Under the pieces are notes generated by a model. It saw nothing but the letters and a program-made list of their open reading frames with translations. It had not been told where the DNA came from and searched no databases. Made by a program: the position numbers and the translations under genes. DNA of 64,000 bases from Zygnema cylindricum (lineage: Eukaryota; Streptophyta; Zygnematophyceae; Zygnematales; Zygnemataceae), in NCBI GenBank assembly GCA_037447655.1, contig JBBHKE010000605.1, forward strand, positions 53,855-117,854, in the 5' to 3' direction. Shown piece by piece: positions 55,637-64,000 of this stretch (positions within the stretch are counted from its first letter, which is position 1; each line of letters begins with the position of its first letter).

Positions 55637-56123
55637 TAGGGAAAATACTGACATCACCACTTGGAGTGATGCCAGCTATGAGGATGCTCCAATACGAAGA
55701 TGTACATCTGAATAAGTGTTGTATGCGGGGAATGGTGCTTATTACTGGAGCAGTAGGCTGCAAAAGGTCATTGCTCAGTTCACCATGAAGGCTGAGTATA
55801 TGACATCTTGCTCTGCTGTGAAAGAATTGATGTGGGTCAAATCCTTGCTTGGTGAATTAGGGCATCTTAAGAGTGGAATTTAGAAAATATTATGTGATAT
55901 TCAAACAGCAATTGCAATTGCTGCTAATCCTAAACATCACTTTAAAGCAAAGCGCATGGATATCAGACTTAGATTTGTCAAATAAAAGGTGGAGAACAAA
56001 ATAATAAGTCTAGAGTATAGACCAGACAGTGAGATGGTGGCAGACATGATAACAAAGCCTGTGCCTTCTCCTAAATTATTTTTTTGCAGAGAAAAGTGTG
56101 GACATAAATTTAAAAGTGACTAG
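55637..56123 (+). pseudogene. Copia RNase H 3' fragment (element E) joined to gypsy RNase H
   Basis: It begins in the middle of copia RNase H (ENTDITTWSDASYEDAPIRRC) and runs to the end (KELMWVKSLLGELGHLKSG, AKRMDIRLRF, MVADMITKPVPSPKL). At least three in-frame stops lie in it. Nothing of the upstream copia element is present. Confidence 0.9.
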
Positions 56124-56136
56124 AAAATAAAGGGAG

Positions 56137-57133
56137 TGTTGAAATTAAAAGTTTTTCTTATGTATTTTCTAGGTTTTTTAATTTATCTAAAATGAAGAGG
56201 GTAAAGGAGAGGCAATTTGCTTCTAACTTCTCTCTCTAGCCCCTATACTTACCGTAGTCACTCAAGGTTGGAGAGGAAGCTAGAGCCATGGTTGCCTATA
56301 TTATCTCTAGAGTCAAAGGCAACCCCTTTCGTAAATTGACCAAAAAGGATGACGGACCCAAGATTTGATCCTGGTATCTACCGTTCGTCCAAGTAGCCTA
56401 GTGTCATTATCATGTAGCCTAGCACCTGTGTCGAAGTATATAGGGTATGATAGTTACTGAAAGACGTGGAAATAGAGAAGTTCATTTAACTGACGAATAA
56501 GCCATAATCACATAGACGGAGATAGATAAAAATACATCAAAAAGTATTGCTTGTATTTTAACGGCTATAAATTAAGGCCGATATCGATTGAACGGTAGAG
56601 GAAGAAGACGGCATCGCGGAATGGAAATTTGGCGGTTTGCGGTTACAGCCACACCGGGTGACACGTGGCAACATGACATTGGATAGCTGCATTTCCGAGA
56701 CATACCATGGCCAACTTGGATATGGTGGGCGTCGTTTTTTTGGCCATGACGTAAAATGGCTGTACAAAATGTACACCGGGCCAAGTACCTTTCTATATTG
56801 TACAGTGAATTGATTGGCTCTGTACTTCAGTAGTAAAGGGTTTAGAGAGGGGTTTAAGACTTAGAAAAATTAGAGGTAGCCGCCTCTTTTCTAGAGAATT
56901 TTGTATAAAAGGTCATCTTTGACCATTAATAATTTACCTCGTAGGGGAGCAAATTCAAGGATTCTCTTTGTAGTTGACTGAAGAGAGTTTGCTCTTCCAA
57001 GGGCTGCAGTCTGGTCAGTCTGTATTTTGTCAGGGTGTTAGTAGTACTCATACAAAGACTAAGGGATTGAGGCAATCCTACAGGCTTCTGCTAAGCTGCT
57101 TGCTCTGAGTAGAATAGAGGTCTCAAAGTTGCA
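56137..57133 (+). repeat. 3' LTR of copia fragment E
   Basis: A 997-bp LTR starts TGTTGAAATTAAAAG after the purine tract AAAATAAAGGGAG and ends AAGTTGCA. It has the GTAC inverted repeat (about 56757-56803) and TATAAAAGG at 56908. Gypsy integrase resumes directly afterwards. Confidence 0.92.
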
Positions 57134-57770
57134 GACCACCCACCAGCCGACTCTTTGGGCGAAAGGTGCGTACAAACAGTGAAGCGGTCATTATGTAAAT
57201 ATGTTCAGGAAGAGGCTTTAGGGGAGTGGGATAGAAGGGTGCCTTTAATTGCCATGGGGTACAGATTCAGCCGGCAAGCATCCCTCCACTCCTAATGTCC
57301 ATTTTTTATTTTGTTCGGATGACATCTAATCCTACTCGGCGCTGCATCTGCCCAAGCAGTGGTTCCTCGAGAGATGGACAGCAAAGCAATGGTCGAGGAA
57401 AAGATTGCCGGCAGGGCCAAGGTATTTCACCGGGAAATGCCTCTGGCCATGAAGAATTTACAAGCTGCTCAGCTGCAAGATCAACTCTGGTATTCGCAAC
57501 GTCGGAGCGGGAATTTTGTCTCGCGGCAACGGGGATTTCTACCCGGGGGTTTCTACCTGGGGATTTCATGTATCGGATGCAACAGAAAAAAAGACACTCT
57601 GGACATTTAGGCGAGACTGTTGATCTTGAAAGTGATAGAGGTTTCCAATAAGGGTGTATTGACAGTGGAAGGAAACGACGGTCGGAAAATCAAGGAGAAT
57701 AAGGTCAATGTATCTCCTTGTCACCTCTCGGGGATTGGAAGACGAGCCTACTTTCCACCTCACCTATTTT
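57134..57770 (+). pseudogene. Ty3/gypsy element D: integrase C-terminal part
   Basis: DSLGERCVQTVKRSLCKYV contains the Glu of the integrase DDE triad. GEWDRRVPLIAMGYRFSRQA follows, and after a frame shift AKVFHREMPLAMKNLQAAQL, and DTLDI. The end has VIEVSNKGVLTVEGNDGRKI and NVSPCHL. The N-terminal half of integrase is missing, lost where copia fragment E sits. Confidence 0.85.
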
Positions 57771-57814
57771 GCCGACCCACCTTCAAGTTCCTCCGGCTGC
57801 CTCTCGTCCTCCTC

Positions 57815-57936
57815 TCCAAATCCTGTACTGATCTGTGACCGATGTGACTAGTGTTGGCATCAGTCTTGCCTCCCCTCCTCTTAGGACACTTGTCCTAAAC
57901 CCTCTGCAATCTGGTTTTGCGGGAACTGCGAATTGG
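57815..57936 (+). pseudogene. Partial PHD-finger-like segment at the gypsy pol C-terminus
   Basis: One frame reads PNPVLICDRCD, stop, CWHQSCLP, stop, DTCPKPSAIWFCGNCE. The spacing ICDxCDxxWHxxC ... WxCxxC matches the second half of a PHD zinc finger (known as a histone-tail reader). The first CxxC pair is not visible. It lies where chromoviruses carry a chromodomain. Confidence 0.5.
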
Positions 57937-58162
57937 GGGGGGTAATTATTCTTATGTCTTAGTCACGGTTGACTAAGGGGGGGGGGAATCAAGAACCCGA
58001 CTCCATTACCAAGAACCCCACCCCTTTCCCCGGCCAGGTGGGGAAAAGGATGAGGAGGCGATATCTTTTCGCCCTCCCCACGCACTCATCCCTATTTTGC
58101 ATGCATCTCCATGGGAGGAATGCGTGCAGCAGTGGGCATAATCATTATCACGGGGAGCATTT

Positions 58163-59203
58163 TGTTGAAATTTATAGATTTCTATAGTATTTTCTAGGTT
58201 TAAATATGTTTTTATAAAAGGAAAAGAAAAAGGACGGACAGCCTGCCTCCACCTCCGCTCACTAGCCCCCATACTTGTTGTAGTCACTGAAGGTTAGAGA
58301 GGGAGGTTGATCCATGGCTGTCTTAGTTCAACAGACAGCTATTTTTAGTAGGTTACTAAAAATATACTTGACGGACCAGAGATTTGATCCCAGTACCTAC
58401 GGTACGTCAAGTTGGCCAGTTGCGGTCAGCTCTATCCTAATAGACTAGGAACAGTGCTAAGTGCTATGGTATGTGATAGATATATATATATATAGTTTGA
58501 GTGGATAAAATTCATTTAACTAGAACTGTATACGGCGTACATAGATTCAGTTTTAGAAAGTACGTCGTACGATGCTAATTCAAAACGGATACCATGCATT
58601 TTGTTTCGACAGCGAAACAAATGCCGCGCAAATATTTATTACGGCTAAGATTGCGTTTCGCATAAAATCCAACGGCGCACATCATCGCCGAAATCCTGGA
58701 GTGGTCACTTTGGCGTTTTTTGACGTGGCATGACCTGGAGCCACGTGGAGAGATGACATTCGATCATAGGAATTCCGAGGAACGTACGGACGAGTGAAAA
58801 GCGGACACGCGTCCGCTTAATAGCCTTGTCGTACATAGGCCGTACAAAAGGTACATCGGCAGTAGTACTTTTGTGTACGTTACAGTAATCTAATTGGTCC
58901 GTTCTTCAATAGATAGAAGTTATTAGAGAGAATCAGGACTTAGAAAATTTTGGTCGGTAGTCACCTCTCCCTTTGAGAGTTTGTACAAATTGGCATTTTT
59001 ACAGCCTCATAACTTATCGTCTGGTTGGCTGTTTTCAGTGATTCTTTTTGCTACGGACTCAAGGGAGTCCAGGCTGCATAGGGATGCAGTCAAATTGTCA
59101 GTTTGCCTTCTAGGGAGCAGTGGTTGAGGCTTGAAGTGGGTTAGTTGAATACTATCTACAGGCTTCCTGTATTCTGTAGTCCAATGGAGGACATAAAATT
59201 TCA
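58163..59203 (+). mobile_element. Copia solo LTR with CATTT target duplication
   Basis: A 1041-bp LTR starts TGTTGAAATTTATAG and ends AAATTTCA, with CATTT at 58158-58162 and 59204-59208. The related sequence at about 60638-60660 shows the same site without the insertion (GGGGAGCATTTGCATTTTGG). It carries the GTAC inverted repeat at about 58850-58880 and a short (TA)n tract at 58483. Confidence 0.93.
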
Positions 59204-60430
59204 CATTTGCAATTTGGGGGTTATTTGCATTACTTCGATGCCGAGTACTCTGGGCAACGGGCCTTTCTCTCTTGTTTCCCAGTCACGCTCGACAGCTGTC
59301 AAGCTCGTGTGCTTTACAGGCACTTTTTTATATCACCGAGGATTTTCGGTCCCTTTTTCCCCTGTACGGTCATTGGAGAATAGAGGAAAGAGTGTATCTA
59401 GCTGGACTAGATTCTTCTATTTTCTAAACTAAGAGGAACGCACTGTATTTCGCGCCTAACGGAGGCCGGACGACAAAGTTATTACGTTTCACAGATGGTA
59501 ATTCCGTTACATGGGACCACTTTACATCGGCAGATTTGGGGGGTACATTAAGGATCCCCACGTGACTTTTGGATTTTTATTAAGATGATGTTGTTAGCTG
59601 TCAGTAGAAATTCAGTTCAGGTTCAACTGATTTCCGGTTCATTAATTATCTTAGGTCGACGTTCGGCATTTCAGCGCCACCTAAGTACTTTTGATAGACT
59701 AGTGGATCCAATTTGGACTCTCAGTTCCGAATTTAGCCGAAGTCTGCAGTAGAACTTTTTGCCCTGGGTGTGGTAAAGTCTTACTTGTCCTATGTTAGTT
59801 CGATAGCAATTGCTCTTCGCTCATTGGCTTCTTACATTGCATTGACCTTTTCGATTTGAAACTGAACAAAGGCTGTTGTATAAGGCACTTGGGGCCGAAG
59901 GAGACAGGTTGCTGTTTCAATACTGTCTCATGAGAAAAACCCTAAAAATTATAGCAAACTTTCTTTTGGACAACTTTTGTTTTGTATGTGATTGTGACCC
60001 TATTGCCATCTTGGTTTGCGTTGTCTTTTGTGGAAGTCGTAGTCCGGTTGGGTAGTTGGCACTATCTTTCTTGTTTGGGCGATTTGGGACTGGTGTTTGT
60101 TGGAAACCGAGAAGGGTCTTGCTGGTTCCGGGTTGCGAAAACCGAGAGGAGTTAAGGAGGCTTTACCCGTTTCGGTGTCTTCGGGAGATATTTCGTCTCC
60201 TCTTATTGTCAGCGTGACGTTTAGGGGGTATGTGGGGCTCGCTTGCTATCATTCCAAATTCATCATTTATTCTTTATTTTCAAGGGCAAGGTGATATTGT
60301 TAATTTTGAGACAGCTTATATTTATTTTATCCTTTCATTATTATGGGTGAAAGTATCTTTGTTCTCTCTTTGGTAGTCTTTTTTGGGGCTTTGGTTGGTT
60401 TTCCTCCGGAATCGATTACCAGATGCTTTT
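59204..60430 (+). repeat. Downstream non-coding part of gypsy element D
   Basis: It continues sequence interrupted by the solo LTR and includes a segment (about 59580-59960) that is the reverse complement of 7370-7640. I see no supportable ORF. It is probably LTR or 3' untranslated sequence of the gypsy family. Confidence 0.5.
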
Positions 60431-60464
60431 GTACCAAAATAGTATATTGTGATAGAAAGCGTCA

Positions 60465-60747
60465 CTAAATAAGGAACCCGGCTCCATTACCAAGAACCCC
60501 ATCCCTTTCCCTGGTGAGGTGGGGAAAAGGAGGGGGGGGATATCTTTTCGCCCTCCCCACGCACTCATCTCTATTTTGCATGCATGTCCATGGGAGGAAT
60601 GCGGGTAACAGTGGGCATGATCATTATCACGGGGAGCATTTGCATTTTGGGGGTTATTTGCACGACTCCGATGCCGACTACTCCGGGCAATGGGCCTTTC
60701 TCTCATGTTTTCCAAGCACGCTCGACAACCATATACCGTATAACTTT
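60465..60747 (+). repeat. Second copy of the gypsy D tail, without the solo LTR
   Basis: CTCCATTACCAAGAACCCCA, TATCTTTTCGCCCTCCCC, TGCATGCATGTCCATGG and the following blocks repeat 58000-58162 plus 59204-59295. This gives the empty state of the site occupied by the 58163-59203 LTR. It ends where a copia LTR fragment begins. Confidence 0.85.
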
Positions 60748-61037
60748 GGTTTAGACTAATTGGCTAAGGCTACCGGCTACCGCCGGCTCTGACGGACGAC
60801 ACGTATCATGATCAAATCTCAGGTCTGTCAATAACCATTTTGGTAAATCTACCAATCTAATGACTATTCCCGTTTGGATAGCATAGGCGGCCATGGCTGT
60901 ATCTCCCTCTCCCACTTTCAGTGATTGCGACAAGTGTGGGAGCTGGAGAGAGGAGTTAGAGGCAGACTACCTCTTCTTCTTTTGTGTATTTTACAAGACC
61001 TAGAAAATACTAAAATAACCTTTAATTTCTTCAACCA
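60748..61037 (-). repeat. Truncated copia LTR, 5' ~290 bp only
   Basis: On the minus strand it starts TGGTTGAAGAAATTAAAGG at 61037, a slightly altered LTR start. It carries TTTTCTAGG, the AGTTAGAGGCA-like block (inverted) and the CTACCGGCTA element, then stops near 60748. It interrupts the minus-strand gypsy frame after PHMVKV. Confidence 0.75.
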
Positions 61038-61640
61038 CTTTGACCATATGGGGGCACACTGTCTCGAGGGTCACTTCATGTCCAATGTAGATGATTTTTT
61101 GCACCCCAAAAATACCCTTACCCGGGTGACATTTCAAGCCCGCTGCTTGGAGCGCCCGGATGACAATTTGTATATGCTGCAAATTCTGCTTGAAGGTCTT
61201 TAAAAAGATTACCACGTCATCAATATAACATCTTGTACACTCGATTCCCCAAAGAGCCTTGTCCATTGCTCGATGGAATTTTGCTGGTGCATTCTTTAGC
61301 CCGAACGGCATGTAAAGCCACTCATACAACTTGGACCCCGCCCAAAATGTTGTTCTCTCCCGGTGATTAGGTTCCATTACGAATTGGTGGAACCTATTCT
61401 TCATATCCAGCGTGGAACAAATTGTGGCCCCTGCAAGAGAGTCAAAAATCTCTTCCGGGGTGGGCATTCGGTATCGGTTGGGTATTGTTGCCGAGTTTAG
61501 CATCCGATAGTCTCCGCACAATCAGAAATCTATAGTTTTTCTAGACGAATCCTTTTCGAGTGGAAGGACTGTCAGAGAAGCCAATCCATGGAGCCATGTG
61601 CTTTCTTGCACCAATCTTGCTTCCACCAAAGTTTTGTCCA
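61038..61640 (-). pseudogene. Ty3/gypsy element F: reverse transcriptase
   Basis: The minus-strand frame from 61521 is open for most of its length: MCGDYRMLNSATIPNRYRMP, EEIFDSLAGATICSTLDMKN, FGLKNAPAKFHRAMDKALWG and the catalytic YIDDVVIF (about 61225-61202), then KCHPGKGIFGVQKIIYIGHE. A stop splits it from the N-terminal part. It is closely related to element D. Confidence 0.9.
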
Positions 61641-63227
61641 TTCACCATTTTCCCAAAATTTGTTGTACGGTAATCTGAGGTTTTGGGGTCTAGGTTTTCA
61701 ACAGTAGTGAAAGGATTGACAGAGGGATTATATTATTCCAATACGATCTCACCCTATGTGCACTGGGTCTCTTCTGTGCGGCATCGAAAACTAAGGGAAC
61801 CCCTAAAATCTGGGTAACCGGATGCCAGCTATTGGTAACCTGTTTTCGTTTATCATCCGTTGGGCACACATTTTCCAAGACGTACTCCACGGGTGTGTAG
61901 TGGTGCTCTTGGAGCCATGAGATCAACCGAATGAGCTGAAAGAATGTTCGAGTGTTGTTGTCTTGATGCCCCTTTCTTTGCCCTGCTAGGGAGTTCCCTT
62001 GACAAGGCTATCCTACGACGACCTGATCTACTCTTCTTTGCTTTTCTAAATGAGATGGAATGATATGTTCCACATTCTGAGGAAGATTTCGGTGTGATGT
62101 GGAAATGGAGGACACCGGTAGTTGATGGGGATACATTTGGTGAAGCTGTTGTAGGCACTGTTCGCTAACAGCTCGGGCTTCGTGCGATATTTCCACCGCA
62201 GCATAGCTTTCAACCTGATATCCTGATTTCAAAACAGCCTTCAGATCAGTGCTCATTCTTGAAAATAGTTATAAGATCCGGAGTCTTGAATTTTGGATCT
62301 TAAGCGACACCGCTTGTCGATTGAATTTTTCACCTTTCGGCAAATTGTCTAGCGATTTTGCACGAATGGAACTTTTGTCCTTTGGTAAGTTTGCTGCAAA
62401 TGTTTGGTCCACTTCCCGTCGAATTGTGGCCACCTGTAATAATCTGTTTGAGTATTCTATTTCCCACCGCTTGGAAATAAAGAATTGCTAAACTGAGTTT
62501 GCGATATCAGTGGAACCGGCAAACAATTCCGAGAGAATGGCCGTTTAAACCGGGTAACCGCCAAAGACCGGAGAATTAGTCTTTCCTCGATTCCATAATG
62601 CTAAGGGAACCACCACTTGCGTCCCTTCAGGATTAGCGCGGTCTCGGACAATGAACTACTCCTCCCAAATGTTCAACTCAAAATTTAACCGGGTCATGTA
62701 GCCATGCCAAACAGAATTTCAAATTGCTTACCTTCCACCACTAAAAAGATAAGCTGAATTCGAAGGTGTTGTCCCCCGTCATCGGAAAACACAATTGTGA
62801 TGGCCTTAAAGATCTTATGGATATGCTGATTTCCACTATTGACCGTGCTCAAGCATATGTTGCTTGGACAAATTATCGCCCTGAGTTCTTCATGTATTTG
62901 TTGTAGCGTTGAAATGGTGATCCGGTTTAGAAGAGCCCCCGTGTCGACCACGGTGTCTTGATACCCTCCGTATCCGTTAAGTTTAAAATTGCCAGGCTTA
63001 TGGAGAATGAGGGCCAAGGATAATGCTTGATAGTCCGTATCTGCCATAGGGGTATTAGGTTTTGCGGACAAAAAGACTACCCCGGGCTGAACAGCAGAAG
63101 ATGCTCTTTCCCTCTCCATATGAATTTCATTGCCGAGTGCCTGAATGAGGATATTTTTGAGCAAATGTGGGAGGAGGCCAGAGTCTTTACATGTGTGAGT
63201 GCGAATGGCATCAGATGCCGCACTAAC
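61641..63227 (-). pseudogene. Ty3/gypsy element F: protease and linker region
   Basis: The minus-strand frame below 63227 reads AASDAIRTHTCKDSG and ILIQALGNEIH, then LNGYGGYQDTVVDTGALLNR. This has the aspartic protease Asp-Thr-Gly near 62945 intact. ICPSNICLSTVNSGNQHIHK and the GMAT block follow. A broken linker down to 61650 includes KAVLKSGYQVESYAAVEIS and EARAVSEQ. It is truncated at 63227 by an LTR of family G. Confidence 0.83.
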
Positions 63228-64000
63228 TGTTGTTTTTGAAAAGTTAGTTTCGTGCGTGAGTGTCTTTTTGTGCATACATAATGTTTCGTGGGTACAGTAC
63301 GCTACTGTACTCTAATGCTATCTTGATTTACTGTGGAGGTGCGAATTGATTTGTGGCTTTGGGGGAGTAATGGTACTAATTGTTTTTGGGATATACAAAA
63401 CTAAGTGGGTGGCGTGAACAAGTAAATGAAGAAGTACAGAATATGTAAGTCAAATGTAAGGTGGATTGCGAAGCGATCCGATCTGGAATGTTTTTGAAGA
63501 AGTACGCCGCCGGTACGGACTAATATGGATAGAGTAATTGTTCGCGGTCACAAAAGGATGTAAAACAAACTCCGTACCATGTTTGTAACTCAAGTTTGTG
63601 TTTTCGCTAACAACAATAGTGGTAAGAAACTCTTTACATTGTTAACGCTCACAAAAATAGTTAAAAAAACACTAAACCATGTTTCTAACACAAATTTGAG
63701 TTTGTGCTAACAAATATATTTGTAATAAACATCGTTTATTGTTCGTTGCCTCAAAAAAGGGGGAAAATAAACTCAAAACCATGTTTGTAACTCAAGTGAG
63801 TTTTCGCTTACAATAATAGTGGTAAGAAACTCTTTACATTGTTATCTCTCAAAAAAATAGTTAAAAAAATCCGTAAACCATGTTTCTAACACAAATTTGA
63901 GTTTGTGCTAACAAATATATTTGTAATAAACATCGTTTATTGTTCGCGGTCACAAAAAGATGTAAAACAAACTCCAAACCATGTTTGTAACTCAAGTTTG
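63228..64000 (+). repeat. LTR of family G leading into a ~200-bp tandem array
   Basis: It starts TGTTGTTTTTGAAAAGTTAG within gypsy element F and resembles 40895-40965 (GTTAGTTTCGTGCG). From about 63550 to the window end a compound repeat of about 200 bp runs, made of two diverged ~100-bp halves: CCATGTTTGTAACTCAAG near 63577, 63779 and 63980, and CCATGTTTCTAACACAAAT near 63677 and 63877. The array continues beyond the window. Confidence 0.75.

Overview
The window is nuclear DNA of a photosynthetic eukaryote, most likely a streptophyte (a charophyte alga or an early-diverging land plant). The signs are GT-AG introns, two genes for plastid-type proteins with N-terminal transit-peptide-like extensions, Ty1/copia and Ty3/gypsy retroelements, telomere-like TTTAGGG/TTAGGG stretches, and a retrotransposon primer site that matches the initiator tRNA as it is known in plants. 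The species cannot be named from the sequence. I saw no rRNA or tRNA genes, no CRISPR array and no bacterial operon structure.

Three host genes are supported. (1) 13778-15928 (+): a four-exon gene for a secreted 272-residue protein with one LysM domain followed by a region resembling the bacterial 3D/MltA fold. (2) 20467-26804 (-): a nine-exon, 707-residue DEAD-box RNA helicase of the plastid RH39 type. (3) 27885-33177 (+): a six-exon, 350-residue isopentenyl-diphosphate delta-isomerase. Genes 2 and 3 are divergently arranged, 1.08 kb apart. In both, a 3' splice site together with the start of the following exon has been tandemly duplicated: once with a 120-bp period in the helicase gene, and about eight times with a ~64-bp period in the isomerase gene.

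The rest is mainly nested mobile DNA. 1-5342: a plus-strand copia 3' half (A) lies beside a minus-strand copia 5' half (B) whose gag holds a solo LTR with a 5-bp target duplication. 5343-13045: LTR and gypsy remnants, two copies of a foldback MITE family (a third is at 27447) and a putative terminal-inverted-repeat element. 18060-19130: a copia 5' end. 34402-40890: a decayed non-LTR-type element split by a nearly intact non-autonomous LTR element (34672-38933, target duplication TGTAT) that carries one long gag ORF. 40895-44400: an LTR fragment and a decayed PIF/Harbinger transposase. 44400-60430: a decayed gypsy element broken by a complete copia element (C, 44695-51057, target duplication AAGGC), a solo LTR (54458-55195, GTGAG), a copia 3' fragment fused into the gypsy RNase H (55637-57133) and a copia solo LTR (58163-59203, CATTT). 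61038-63227: a minus-strand gypsy fragment. 63228-64000: another LTR start that runs into a ~200-bp satellite-like array.

The most unusual signal is in the copia family. Four copies have a primer-binding site complementary to the anticodon arm, not the 3' end, of initiator tRNA-Met. The ATG inside that site pairs with the tRNA anticodon and is in frame with gag in all four.
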